From NCBI GenBank assembly GCA_937907055.1, contig CALCTW010000022.1:1-30857 (forward strand): DNA of 30,857 nt, given 5' to 3'. Origin of the DNA: an uncultured Clostridia bacterium (GTDB lineage Bacteria; Bacillota; Clostridia; Christensenellales; Aristaeellaceae). The notes under the pieces are model-generated. The model was not told where the DNA came from. It ran no database searches and saw nothing but the letters and a program-made list of their open reading frames with translations. Below are positions 7,815 through 15,853 of the stretch, piece after piece (positions within the stretch are counted from its first letter, which is position 1; every line of letters begins with the position of its first letter). The translations under genes and the position numbers were made by a program.

Positions 7815-9217
7815 GGATGGCAGCCCTGCTGGCAGCACTGTGTGTGCTGCTGTTCGCGCTGCCCGCGTTTGCCGATTATGATATGGATCATCCGGAAAAC
7901 CTCACCAATGTCGATCTCAATGCCCGTGCCTGCATCCTGATCGAGGCGGAGTCCGGCGATGTCATCTATGCCAAGAATGCCGATATGCGCATGTATCCGG
8001 CTTCTACCACCAAGGTGCTCACCCTGCTTTTGGCCTGCAAGTATGCCGATATGGACGCCACCACCGTCGTCTCCCCCTACGCGCTCTTCCGCGTGGGTGA
8101 AGGCTCCTCTGTGCTGGGCATCAACAATTTTGAAGAGATCAACATCAAGGATCTTCTCTACGGCACCATGCTCACCTCCGGTAACGACGGCGCCAATGTC
8201 ATTGCCGAGGCCGTCACGGGCGATATGGATTCCTTTGTGGATCTCATGAACCGTGCCGCGCAGGCCTATGGTTGCACCAACACACACTTTGTCAATCCCT
8301 CGGGTTATCATGATCCCGAACACTACACCACCGCGCGCGATATGGCCACCATCACCCGTATCGCCATGCAGGATCCGCTGTTTGCCGATATCGCCAACTG
8401 CACGAAATACACCATTCCCAAAACCAACATGTCCTCCAAACGTGATCTGGTGCTGGTCAATAACTGGTACCGCCTCTACACGGAGGAGCACGCGGATTGT
8501 TACTATGAATACGGCAGCGGCATCAAGACGGGCCACACCTCCGATGCCGGTTACTGCTATGTCGGTTCGGCGGAAAAGAACGGTGTGAAGCTTATCTCGG
8601 TCGTGTTCGGCTGCACCAGCCGTGCCCGTTCCTACACCGATACCATCAAGCTGATGGAATACGGCTTCTCCCAGTATGTCAGCACCACGGTTGAGGCGCT
8701 GTACAATCAGAACCCCGCCGTGGTGGAGATCTCCGGCTACGCCACCGACGACGCCAATGTCGGCAAGCTGGAGCTGAAGCTGCACCGCGTCTCCGCGGAG
8801 GGTGATGACACCATCGTCACCTCACGGGCCAATCTGCAGATCCTGCTTTCCAACCTCCGTTCCTACACAGTCACGGAATACACCCGTCAGTTCGATGCCC
8901 CGATCAACGAGGGCGAGGTCATGGGCACGCTTTCCTATTATGCCCATGAAGGCGCGGAGCCTGTGGTGTACGAGCTTACCGCCTCCCGTTCCATCGCCCG
9001 CCGTGAGGATCTGGCGCCCACCATTGAGCAGATCAAGGCTGCCGTGGCGGCCGATCCCAATCCCTTCCCGCCGCTCACCATTGAACTGGTGCTGCTCCTG
9101 CTGGTCATCATCGGCACCCCCATTCTCCTGTTCCGCCTCCTCCGCGCGCTCATCCGCAGGCTGAAGAAGCGTCCTCATCACAAAAATATCAAGCCTACCG
9201 AACGTTATTTCGTCTGA
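7796..9217 (+). CDS. Serine-type D-Ala-D-Ala carboxypeptidase (peptidase S11, DacF/PBP5-like)
   Basis: Penicillin-binding protein that trims the terminal D-alanine from peptidoglycan stem peptides outside the membrane. It has 473 aa from ATG 7796. A signal peptide (residues 1-26, LLAALCVLLFALPAFA) is followed by the S11 catalytic triad motifs S70-T-T-K73, S128-G-N130 and K244-T-G246. A C-terminal hydrophobic helix (about 428-446) followed by a basic tail RRLKKR suggests a membrane anchor, where classical PBP5 has an amphipathic helix. The 45-bp duplication gives a second possible start at 7751, which would add 15 residues before the signal peptide. The 7796 start gives a normal signal peptide and is preferred. 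Confidence 0.93.
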   Translation: MNATLKRMAALLAALCVLLFALPAFADYDMDHPENLTNVDLNARACILIEAESGDVIYAKNADMRMYPASTTKVLTLLLACKYADMDATTVVSPYALFRVGEGSSVLGINNFEEINIKDLLYGTMLTSGNDGANVIAEAVTGDMDSFVDLMNRAAQAYGCTNTHFVNPSGYHDPEHYTTARDMATITRIAMQDPLFADIANCTKYTIPKTNMSSKRDLVLVNNWYRLYTEEHADCYYEYGSGIKTGHTSDAGYCYVGSAEKNGVKLISVVFGCTSRARSYTDTIKLMEYGFSQYVSTTVEALYNQNPAVVEISGYATDDANVGKLELKLHRVSAEGDDTIVTSRANLQILLSNLRSYTVTEYTRQFDAPINEGEVMGTLSYYAHEGAEPVVYELTASRSIARREDLAPTIEQIKAAVAADPNPFPPLTIELVLLLLVIIGTPILLFRLLRALIRRLKKRPHHKNIKPTERYFV

Positions 9218-9241
9218 TCTTTATCGCTCCGCATACTTGAA

Positions 9242-9270
9242 AAGCGATCCCGCGCGGATCGCTTTTTCTT
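9242..9270 (+). terminator. Intrinsic terminator after the carboxypeptidase gene
   Basis: Perfect 10-bp stem AAAGCGATCC (9242-9251) with GGATCGCTTT (9257-9266), 5-nt loop CGCGC, then a T-rich tail. Confidence 0.85.
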
Positions 9271-9365
9271 TATCTTTCCCCCGTTTTCAAGACGCGAAGA
9301 GCAGAACATCTCCTGTTCCCAACCTACAGAATGTTTATCTTCCACGTTCCCGTTTCAAAGATTCT

Positions 9366-10235
9366 TTATCTTTTCCCCCGTTTCTCTCCCGTTCCCCTGT
9401 AGCGCATATTCTTTTCCTTATCCGGCGCGATCTCGATCACAAACTCCCCGGCGCGTTCCTTGATCCGTCCGCCGATGGCCTCATCAATGTCCATGATATC
9501 ATCCAGACTCATCTCACTGGAGATGATCGTCACCTGAGCCGGCTGATTATAGCGATAATTGATCAGTTCAAACGCGGCATTCAGGTCCGCCGGTGTGGGG
9601 CGCATCCGCCTGCCGTCCTCGTTCTTACCGGTCTTGAACAGGTCATCGATATACAGCACAGCCGGTGTTTTCAGTTCCTCCATCAGCTCCGCGTAGGCAT
9701 CCGCGTCATTCGCGCAGGCCTTCAGGCGGGTCACCTCATCGCGCCACAGCATATATTTGGCGGCATGGCCCCTTCGCAGCAGCTCAACCGTCATGGCCGT
9801 GCAGATGTGCGTCTTTCCCGCGCCGCTCTGACCGCCGATAAAGAACCACGCCGCGCTCCCGTTCTTCAGAAAAGCCTCTGCCTTTTCCTTCACCACCTTC
9901 TGCCACCTGCCATCCGTTGTGTAGTTTTTGAAGGTATACTTCTCCGAAAGCGGCTTGAGCCCGGAATGATTGAAATACCGGATCGAATCCCGCACTTTGT
10001 TGCATTCGCAGGCTTTGGTGAATACATCCCACACGTCAAACCCCTCCACAAACTGCACCACGGCATAATAGCCGCGGTTTTTGCAGCGTCTGCAGTTATA
10101 GCCGTCCGCTTCATTCAGGCTGCCCTCGCCTGTATTCTGCAGTTCCGCCTTCGCCCGCGCCCGTTCCTGATCGGTCACCTCATTTCCTTCCGTCATCACG
10201 ATCTTTCTGTCCATCAGCAGTTCTTTCATGGTCAT
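9366..10235 (-). CDS. DnaC/DnaI-like ATPase, helicase loader (phage or plasmid type)
   Basis: AAA+ ATPase of 289 aa, predicted to load the replicative helicase. The N-terminal part carries a cysteine cluster (C48-x-x-C51 and C76-x-C78) like the zinc-binding region of DnaI/phage DnaC proteins. Walker A GGQSGAGKT is at 134-142 and Walker B LYIDD at 194-198; a sensor-like TIISSE (236-241) and a GGRIKER box (255-261) follow. The start is ATG 10235 because AAGGAGG lies just upstream; the frame could extend 6 codons further but would cover the ribosome binding site. It follows the DUF6291-type gene by 30 bp on the same strand. This pairing is usual in prophages and integrative elements, yet no integrase or capsid gene is in the window. 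Confidence 0.88.
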   Translation of the reverse strand: MTMKELLMDRKIVMTEGNEVTDQERARAKAELQNTGEGSLNEADGYNCRRCKNRGYYAVVQFVEGFDVWDVFTKACECNKVRDSIRYFNHSGLKPLSEKYTFKNYTTDGRWQKVVKEKAEAFLKNGSAAWFFIGGQSGAGKTHICTAMTVELLRRGHAAKYMLWRDEVTRLKACANDADAYAELMEELKTPAVLYIDDLFKTGKNEDGRRMRPTPADLNAAFELINYRYNQPAQVTIISSEMSLDDIMDIDEAIGGRIKERAGEFVIEIAPDKEKNMRYRGTGEKRGKR

Positions 10236-10265
10236 TGTTTTCTCCTCCTTCACGCTTCGCGTCTG

Positions 10266-11147
10266 TCACACCCGTGTACTCAGATCACCGTATTTATGGT
10301 TCGTTCGTCCCTTGTCGTTGTTGTTTCCCCTGTTCAGCATCTCCTTTCGTTCCCAGCTGCGGCATACGGCACGCCAGTCCTCCATCGGGGTGTTTCCCAG
10401 CCTCCAGCCCTTCGCGGCATAATAGTCATGAAACGCCTCCGCGGAGAAGCTGAACCCCTTTTCCCGTATATAATCCTCTATTGCTTTTCTTTCAGGAGGA
10501 ATAAACGGTTTATCAACAACAACAATCTCTTTTTCTCTGTCTCTTTCTGTTTCTTTATCTGTCTCTTTTTCTTTATCTTTCAGGTTTTCTTCACGCGCGT
10601 TGCTTTTATTGAAAACCAATTGGTTTTCTGTGGATCCATTCAAAACCCTTTGGTTTTCTGCCGCGGTATTCGCGTTTGCCGGTTCATTTTCTTTCAAGAT
10701 CATTACCGTATCCGTGCGCGCGGGCTCTGATCCCTCCGCTGCGTTGCATATCCGCGCGCCATTGTCTTCCGGTACATAGGACTCTGCTGTCCTGCTTTCC
10801 CTTTCGCTCCTTTGCGGTTCTTCCGCCGCGTTGTCCTCTTCATCCGCGCGGGCCTGCTCTGCCGTCGCGCGGTCTGCTTCCGCGCGCGCGGCATTGCGGG
10901 GACGGCCGCCGCGCTTTCCGTTCGCCTTCATCCTTTCGGCGTACAGGGCATGGTCGTTGCTGTCCATCACCAGCTGCGCGGTCGCCATCCGGTAAAGAAC
11001 GCCCGCGTATCCTTCCACCTTCTCCACTTCGCCGCTCTGCGCAAACCGCCACAAGGCCTTTGTAAACCGCGCGATCTCCTCATCCTTCATTCCTTCCAGC
11101 GCGGCGCCCCAGATCAGCTGCGCCTTGAACCACATCATGTCTCCCAT
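10266..11147 (-). CDS. DUF6291-type putative replication initiation protein
   Basis: Protein of 293 aa. The N-terminal half (FKAQLIWGAALEGMKDEEIA through a GKRGGRPRN segment) matches the DUF6291 family, common in phage and mobile-element replication modules. The middle is low complexity: two related ENQ(R/L)V(L/F)N segments, then a highly charged linker LKDKEKETDKETERDREKEI. The C-terminal part (PPERKAIEDYIREKGFSFSA, then EAFHDYYAAKGWRLGNTPME) resembles the DnaD-like C-terminal region that contacts DNA or helicase. An AAGGAGGG site precedes ATG 11147. A perfect 18-bp palindrome (10611-10628) lies inside the gene. Role as an initiator is inferred from family context and from the repeat array upstream. 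Confidence 0.75.
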   Translation of the reverse strand: MGDMMWFKAQLIWGAALEGMKDEEIARFTKALWRFAQSGEVEKVEGYAGVLYRMATAQLVMDSNDHALYAERMKANGKRGGRPRNAARAEADRATAEQARADEEDNAAEEPQRSERESRTAESYVPEDNGARICNAAEGSEPARTDTVMILKENEPANANTAAENQRVLNGSTENQLVFNKSNAREENLKDKEKETDKETERDREKEIVVVDKPFIPPERKAIEDYIREKGFSFSAEAFHDYYAAKGWRLGNTPMEDWRAVCRSWERKEMLNRGNNNDKGRTNHKYGDLSTRV

Positions 11148-11178
11148 CTGCTTCCCTCCTTCGTTTTCCGGACACACA

Positions 11179-11206
11179 AAAGGAAGCCTTCATTCAGGCT
11201 TCCTTT
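11179..11206 (-). terminator. Hairpin in the leader of the replication genes
   Basis: Perfect 11-bp stem AAAGGAAGCCT (11179-11189) with AGGCTTCCTTT (11196-11206), loop TCATTC. Read on the minus strand it lies 31 bp before the start codon and ends in CCTTTTGTGT, so it may be an attenuator or a leader structure rather than a full terminator. Confidence 0.45.
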
Positions 11207-11278
11207 ACAGATCCATTTTCCGTGCGGAGCACTTTTGTGCCCGTTTTTCACAATGCCATATTACCACATTTTCAAGTG

Positions 11279-11490
11279 ACCTGCAATGAACATTTTGTGA
11301 CCTTTACGAACCTTTTTATGACCTGTGTTGTACCTTTATGAACCTTTTGTGACCTACATTGTACCTTTACGAACCTTTTGTGACCTCAATTGTACCTTTA
11401 CGAACCTTTTGTGACCTACATTGTACCTTTACGAACCTTTTGTGACCTTCGTTGTACCTTTTCGAACCTTTTATGACCTTCGTTGTACCT
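11279..11490. repeat. Array of 20 phased AGGT motifs (31-bp iteron-like repeats)
   Basis: On the plus strand ACCT occurs at 11279, 11300, 11310, 11321, 11332, 11342, 11352, 11363, 11373, 11383, 11394, 11404, 11414, 11425, 11435, 11445, 11456, 11466, 11476 and 11487; the slot at 11290 holds ACAT. Spacing is almost always 10, 10, 11, so each 31-bp unit has three motifs (minus strand AGGTCACAAA, AGGTTCGTAA, AGGTACAATGT). Five full 31-bp units run 11332-11486, and a 32-bp unit precedes them (11300-11331). The array lies about 130 bp upstream of the replication gene start. A replication origin with iterons or a partition centromere are the natural readings. Confidence 0.9.
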
Positions 11491-11713
11491 TGTATGCAAT
11501 CCATACGCCGTATCCCTTGATCATGAAGGCTGTCACATGGCATGACCGCATATCAACACACAAAAAACAATATTCCCTGCTTTAACATCATCCCCCACAG
11601 AACCCAAAACATCGTCTGTGCCATAAAACAAGAACAAACGATCTCTTTTTCCGTTTACACAGGCTCCGCTGTTGTTGTAGCATGATCGCGTAATATCCGC
11701 GGAGGTGAAACGC
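11491..11713. other. Gene-free flank between the AGGT array and the 88-aa gene
   Basis: About 220 bp with no repeat motif beyond the array edge and no convincing promoter box. It is moderately AT-rich. Taken with 11207-11278 on the other side of the array, it is where an unwinding region or promoters would be sought. Confidence 0.4.
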
Positions 11714-11980
11714 ATGACAAAGTATCGGGTGAATGTTCCGGTTCGGGTGGATTTTCTGGCAAACGGCGAGATGCGCCCGCGTCAGATCACATGGGAGGAT
11801 GGCCATATTTACGAGATCGACAGGATCATCGCCGTTCAACAGGCCGCCGCGCTCAAGGCAGGCGGTCAGGGGGATCGCTACACCGTGCGCATCAACGGAC
11901 AGATCACCTATCTGTTCTTTGAGCGCGATGCCACAGACCGCAACATCAGTTTCGGCAAATGGTTTGTGGAACGCAGATGA
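11714..11980 (+). CDS. Small conserved-type hypothetical protein
   Basis: Protein of 88 aa with a strong GCGGAGGTGAAAC site before ATG 11714. It is soluble and mixed in charge, with YRVNVPVRVDFLANGEMRPR, ITWEDGHIYEIDRI and YTVRINGQITYLFFE segments suggesting a small all-beta fold. I recall similar small proteins in Clostridia annotated only as hypothetical, sometimes next to dinB; no dinB is present here. It has its own terminator, so it is probably monocistronic. No function is assigned. Confidence 0.75.
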   Translation: MTKYRVNVPVRVDFLANGEMRPRQITWEDGHIYEIDRIIAVQQAAALKAGGQGDRYTVRINGQITYLFFERDATDRNISFGKWFVERR

Positions 11981-12045
11981 TTCTGCTTCCCCTTCTTGCC
12001 TCCCCCGTCCTGTCGTATCTTTCCTGTCGCCACCTTTATCATTCC

Positions 12046-12073
12046 GCCGCGCCTGTCAGGCACGGCTTTTTTT
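12046..12073 (+). terminator. Intrinsic terminator after the 88-aa gene
   Basis: GCCGCGCC (12046-12053) pairs with GGCACGGC (12059-12066) with one internal mismatch, loop TGTCA, followed by seven T residues. Confidence 0.7.
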
Positions 12074-12204
12074 CATGGCCCGCCTGTACATTTCCGCGCG
12101 CATGCCTTATACTGACAGCAGGTTATTTCTTATCCGCGAAGGATTTCGTCACAGTAAAACAGCAAAGGAGCCCGCGCGATAAACCGGCGGGCGCGTGAAT
12201 AAGC

Positions 12205-13164
12205 ATGAAAGATCACATTGTATGGGGTATGATCGGCTGCGGGGATGTCACCGAGGTGAAAAACGGCCCCGGTCTGTATCTCGCGCGGCATTCCGTGTTG
12301 AAAGGCGTATGGAACCGCACACGGGAAAAGGCTGTCAGCTGGACAGAACGCCACGGTCACGGCATCGTCTATGATTCTGTACAGGCGCTTTTGCAGGATC
12401 CCGAGATCGATATCATCTACATCGCCACCACGCCGGATACGCATACCGATCTGGCCATCCGCTGCGCGAGGGCGGGGAAACACGCGCTGGTGGAAAAGCC
12501 GGTCGCGCCCACGCTGAAGGAAGGCATGGCCATACAGCAGGCCTTTGCGCAGGCAGGGAAGAAATGCTTTGTCTGCTTCTACCGCCGCTGTATGGATCGT
12601 TTTACGCGCCTTGAGGAGATCATCCGCGGCGGTGAGATCGGCGAAGTCACCGGGCTGCAGATCCTGCGGGCCACACACGCGCCGTCTGATCCTCATGAAT
12701 GGCGCGCGGATCCTCAGATCTCCGGCGGCGATGTCTTCACTGAGACCGACATCCACGCGCTGGACATCATGCAGATGCTGATGGGGCCGATCCGTGACTT
12801 TACCTGTGTGAAGGATGATTCCGCCGTCACCTACAGCCTGTGCGTACAGTTTGCCTCCGGCAGGGTCGCGAGCGGCCTGTGGAATTATCATGCCGCCATC
12901 GAATGCGATCGTTTCACCATTCTCGGCACAGCCGGGCGTATCGACTTTCCCTTCTTCCGCAACGATCAGCCCCTGCACATCACAGGCCTTCAGGGTGAAC
13001 GGGACGAGCTCATCACCGACAGCCGTCACGTGGGGCTGAACATGGAACAGGCCATTGTGGATGAATTGCTTTCGCGCGGTCATTTTTCCGGCACGCTGGA
13101 AAATGCCCTGCAGACGCTGGCCATCACATCCGCCGCCTACCATGGCGAAAGCGGCGCGGATTGA
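12205..13164 (+). CDS. Gfo/Idh/MocA-family NAD(P)-dependent oxidoreductase
   Basis: Sugar- or polyol-type dehydrogenase of 319 aa. The N-terminal Rossmann fold shows the dinucleotide-binding loop WGMIGCGDVTE (7-17), then IYIATTPDTHTDLA and the family's EKP motif (E97-K98-P99) with the catalytic-site lysine. The C-terminal alpha/beta domain carries ETDIHALDIM with H184 and D187, the usual substrate-site residues. There is no signal peptide. The Shine-Dalgarno is poor: AAGGAG lies about 35 bp upstream and a GC-rich potential hairpin (GCCCGC with GCGGGC) sits between it and the ATG, so the start is less certain than the frame. The substrate is unknown; it is separated from the glycosidase cluster by the replication module. 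Confidence 0.88.
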   Translation: MKDHIVWGMIGCGDVTEVKNGPGLYLARHSVLKGVWNRTREKAVSWTERHGHGIVYDSVQALLQDPEIDIIYIATTPDTHTDLAIRCARAGKHALVEKPVAPTLKEGMAIQQAFAQAGKKCFVCFYRRCMDRFTRLEEIIRGGEIGEVTGLQILRATHAPSDPHEWRADPQISGGDVFTETDIHALDIMQMLMGPIRDFTCVKDDSAVTYSLCVQFASGRVASGLWNYHAAIECDRFTILGTAGRIDFPFFRNDQPLHITGLQGERDELITDSRHVGLNMEQAIVDELLSRGHFSGTLENALQTLAITSAAYHGESGAD

Positions 13165-13261
13165 TCCCCCGGCGATCAAAACAAAGCATCGTTGTTCCGC
13201 CTTTGATCCCGTCCCCCCTTTTCACACATCCTCTCTCATTTTCCGGACAAGGAGCATGCCC

Positions 13262-13795
13262 ATGCGCATTCAATATCAGGATCTTCTCATCCGCGACGCC
13301 GTATCCGGCGACTGTGAGCAGCTGGCCGCGTGGTGGAATGACGGCCGGGTGATGGCACACGCCGGTTTTCCGAACGGCCTTGGTACCACGGCGCGGAAGA
13401 TCGCGAAGGACATTGCCGCGGATGACGACGCGCGACGCAGAAGAATGGTCATCGCCTGTAAGGAGAAGCTGATCGGCGAAACCAGCTTTTCTGTACAGGA
13501 GGATCGGATCTACGAGATCGGCATCAAGATATGCGATCCCGATTATCAGGAAAAAGGCCTCGGACGTGTGCTGCTCAGCATGCTCATCGAAGAACTGTTC
13601 CGGATGGGCGCGGCCAAGATCGTGCTGGATACCAATCTTCAAAACACCCGCGCGCAGCATGTTTACGAGCTGCTGGGCTTCCGCAGAACCGCTGTTCATA
13701 TCGATTCCTGGTTCGACCAGCTGGGGCGGCCGCAATCCGCCGTGGATTATGAGCTGACCCCCGCGGATTTTATCAATTACAAGTCCGCGCCCTGA
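13262..13795 (+). CDS. GNAT-family N-acetyltransferase
   Basis: Acetyl-CoA-dependent acetyltransferase of 177 aa. Motif A, which holds the cofactor pyrophosphate, is DYQEKGLGRVLLSMLIEELF (94-113) with the Q-E-K-G-L-G signature. The N-terminal IQYQDLLIRDAVSGDCEQLA and the late QNTRAQHVYELLGFRR segment (Asn and Tyr contacts near CoA) are typical of the RimJ/RimL-like branch, whose members act on protein N-termini or small amines. AAGGAG at 13249-13254 is 7 nt from ATG 13262. It follows the oxidoreductase by about 97 bp on the same strand; an operon is possible but not shown. The acceptor substrate is unknown. Confidence 0.88.
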   Translation: MRIQYQDLLIRDAVSGDCEQLAAWWNDGRVMAHAGFPNGLGTTARKIAKDIAADDDARRRRMVIACKEKLIGETSFSVQEDRIYEIGIKICDPDYQEKGLGRVLLSMLIEELFRMGAAKIVLDTNLQNTRAQHVYELLGFRRTAVHIDSWFDQLGRPQSAVDYELTPADFINYKSAP

Positions 13796-13870
13796 TCTTC
13801 CCCATTGTATTTTTTCTGTTGTATTTGCGGTTTCCCATCCCCCGCATGATGCAGTCAGGCGTTCGGTTAT

Positions 13871-13878
13871 GCTATACT
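13871..13878 (+). promoter_or_regulatory. Predicted extended -10 element, aldo/keto reductase gene
   Basis: TATACT (13873-13878), where the preceding bases form TATGC, gives an extended -10; the -35 is poor. About 40 bp before the start codon. Confidence 0.45.
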
Positions 13879-13921
13879 GTCATCAGGGTCATTTATGCGC
13901 ATTTTAAGGAGTTAATGTATT

Positions 13922-15097
13922 ATGCAATACCGTCAGGACAAATACGGAAATCAGCTTTCTATTCTGGGTTACGGCTGCATGCGCTTCACGCAGGGTATTG
14001 GCGGCATCAATCTGGCCAAGGCGGAGGAAGAGATCATGACCGCCTTCCGCGCCGGTGTCAACTACTACGATACCGCTTATATTTATCCCGGCAGCGAAGC
14101 CGCGCTCGGTGAGATCTTAGAAAAGAACAACATCCGCGATCAGGTGTATATTGCCACCAAGCTGCCCCATTATATGATCAAGACCCCGGAGCAGATGGAC
14201 AAGTTTTTTGATGAGGAGCTGCGCCGTCTGCGCACGGATCATGTGGATTATTATCTGATGCACATGCTCACCGATATGAAGGCGTGGGAACGGCTGCAGC
14301 AGCTGGGCATCATCGAATGGCTGGAGAGCAAGAAAGCCTCCGGTCAGATCCGTCAGGTGGGCTATTCCTACCACGGTAACAGCGATATGTTCATCCGCCT
14401 GCTGGATGCCTATCCGTGGGATTTCTGTCAGGTGCAGTATAATTACATGGATGAAAACTCTCAGGCGGGACGCACGGGCGTGGAAGCCGCCGAGGCGCGC
14501 GGGATCCCGGTTATTATCATGGAGCCCCTGCGCGGAGGCCGTCTGGTCAATCTGCCTGCTGATGTGGAGAACGAAATGGCCGCCCATACCCCGGCCTATA
14601 AACCCGCCGAGTGGTCCTTCCGCTGGCTGTGGGATCAGCCCGCGATCACCGTGGTGCTTTCCGGCATGAATTCCATCGAGATGGTGCAGCAGAACTGCGG
14701 CTGGGCCTCCACGGCGGAAGCCCACGCCTTCACGGAAGCGGATCAGCAGTTCTTAAAGCAGATGCTTGACCTCATCAACGCCAAGGTGCGCGTAGGCTGC
14801 ACAGGCTGCCGTTACTGCATGCCCTGTCCCAAAAATGTAGATATCCCCGGCACCTTCGCCGCCTATAACCGCATGGCGGCAGAAGGCTGGTTCAGCGGCA
14901 TGAAGGAGTATTTCATGTGTACCGGCGTCCGCCATGATTATACCGGCGCCTCCAACTGCATCGGCTGCGGCAAATGCGAAGCGCATTGTCCTCAGCACCT
15001 GCCCATCCGTGAGGAACTGAAGAACGCGAAGAAAGCGCTCGAAGGCCCCATCTACAAGGTCGCCCGCAAGCTGGTTCCTCTCTTCATGAAATACTGA
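13922..15097 (+). CDS. Aldo/keto reductase with C-terminal 4Fe-4S motifs
   Basis: Oxidoreductase of 391 aa. Residues 1-270 form the aldo/keto reductase barrel with the expected tetrad: D50 and Y53 in NYYDTAYIYPGSE, K80 in IATKLPH, and H114 in DYYLMHML. The C-terminal part has two cysteine clusters, CTGCRYCMPCP (about 284-294) and CIGCGKCEAHCPQ (about 347-359), the ferredoxin-like pattern found in a large clostridial group of predicted NAD(P)H-linked AKRs. The Fe-S centres suggest electron transfer beyond simple hydride chemistry, but the physiological substrate is not known. AAGGAG at 13906-13911 precedes the ATG. It stands alone, between the GNAT gene and a PPOx-family gene. Confidence 0.93.
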   Translation: MQYRQDKYGNQLSILGYGCMRFTQGIGGINLAKAEEEIMTAFRAGVNYYDTAYIYPGSEAALGEILEKNNIRDQVYIATKLPHYMIKTPEQMDKFFDEELRRLRTDHVDYYLMHMLTDMKAWERLQQLGIIEWLESKKASGQIRQVGYSYHGNSDMFIRLLDAYPWDFCQVQYNYMDENSQAGRTGVEAAEARGIPVIIMEPLRGGRLVNLPADVENEMAAHTPAYKPAEWSFRWLWDQPAITVVLSGMNSIEMVQQNCGWASTAEAHAFTEADQQFLKQMLDLINAKVRVGCTGCRYCMPCPKNVDIPGTFAAYNRMAAEGWFSGMKEYFMCTGVRHDYTGASNCIGCGKCEAHCPQHLPIREELKNAKKALEGPIYKVARKLVPLFMKY

Positions 15098-15233
15098 TCC
15101 GGGCGCGTCCCGCGGCGCGAAGCACGCGCTTTGATCCCGTCTGTATCTGACCGATTCACAATAAGCCTTGTATTCACCGGAATCCGCCCTCTGTTGGGGT
15201 TCTCTGTCTTATCTATGTATCGCGGAGGTCATG

Positions 15234-15710
15234 ATGTTCAGAAAAATGAGAAGGAGCCATCAAGCTCTCAGGAATGAGGAAATCATCTCGCTGCTCAAAA
15301 ACGAGAACCGCGGCGTGCTCTCTGTGCTGGGCGATGACGGATATCCTTATGGCATGCCCATGGATCACTATTACGATGAAGAAGCCAACCTGCTCTTCTT
15401 CCACGGCGCTTCTTCCGGGCACCGGGTGGATGCCCTCCGCCGCAATGACAAGGTCTCGTATTGTGTCTTCGGTCAGGAATATCAGAAAGAAGGCGACTGG
15501 GCCAAATATGTAAAAAGTGTGATCGTATTCGGCCGTGCCGAACTGCTCACGGATCCGGACGAGATCACCGGCTGGCTGCGCAAGCTGGGCGCCAAGTTCC
15601 CCTGCCCGCCCGAATATGTGGAAAAAGAGATCCGCGAGGATGCCGCCAAGGCGCTCTGTTTCGTCATTCACATAGAAAGCATGACCGGCAAGCTGGTGCA
15701 TGAAGCCTGA
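15234..15710 (+). CDS. Pyridoxamine 5'-phosphate oxidase-family flavoprotein (NimA-like)
   Basis: Predicted FMN-binding split-barrel protein of 158 aa. The core GVLSVLGDDGYPYGMPMDHY (28-47) and LLFFHGASSGHRVDALRR (53-70) segments are typical of the NimA-like subgroup of the PPOx fold, some members of which reduce nitroimidazoles. Most homologues have unknown roles, so a resistance function should not be assumed. GGAGG at 15224-15228 favours ATG 15234 (5-nt spacing) over 15231. It ends 144 bp before a shared terminator with the convergent ABC exporter genes. Confidence 0.87.
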   Translation: MFRKMRRSHQALRNEEIISLLKNENRGVLSVLGDDGYPYGMPMDHYYDEEANLLFFHGASSGHRVDALRRNDKVSYCVFGQEYQKEGDWAKYVKSVIVFGRAELLTDPDEITGWLRKLGAKFPCPPEYVEKEIREDAAKALCFVIHIESMTGKLVHEA

Positions 15711-15800
15711 TCGCAGCGGCTCAGCCGTTCACGGGCACTTCGTCATCCCCTTCCAAAAAAGAAAGTAAACTGACACGCCCGTATTTTCATCAGACAACAT

Positions 15801-15852
15801 AAAAGCAGAGCCTTTCACCTGATTGTTTCGGTGAAAGGCTCTGTCTTTTTTA
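15801..15852. terminator. Bidirectional terminator between PPOx and ABC exporter genes
   Basis: Perfect 14-bp stem CAGAGCCTTTCACC (15806-15819) with GGTGAAAGGCTCTG (15830-15843), 10-nt loop, T-rich on the right and A-rich on the left, so it can serve both converging units. Confidence 0.9.
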
Positions 15853-15853
15853 T

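Noticed and set aside
9237..10730. 497-aa open frame on the plus strand opposite the replication genes
   Set aside because: It overlaps two genes with clear motifs and ribosome binding sites on the minus strand and shows no domain of its own.
11279..11490. CRISPR array
   Set aside because: The units abut with no variable spacers of 26-40 bp, motif spacing is 10-11 bp and there are no cas genes.
15234..15710. Confirmed nitroimidazole-resistance gene
   Set aside because: Only the general PPOx/NimA-like fold is supported; most such proteins have no shown resistance activity.
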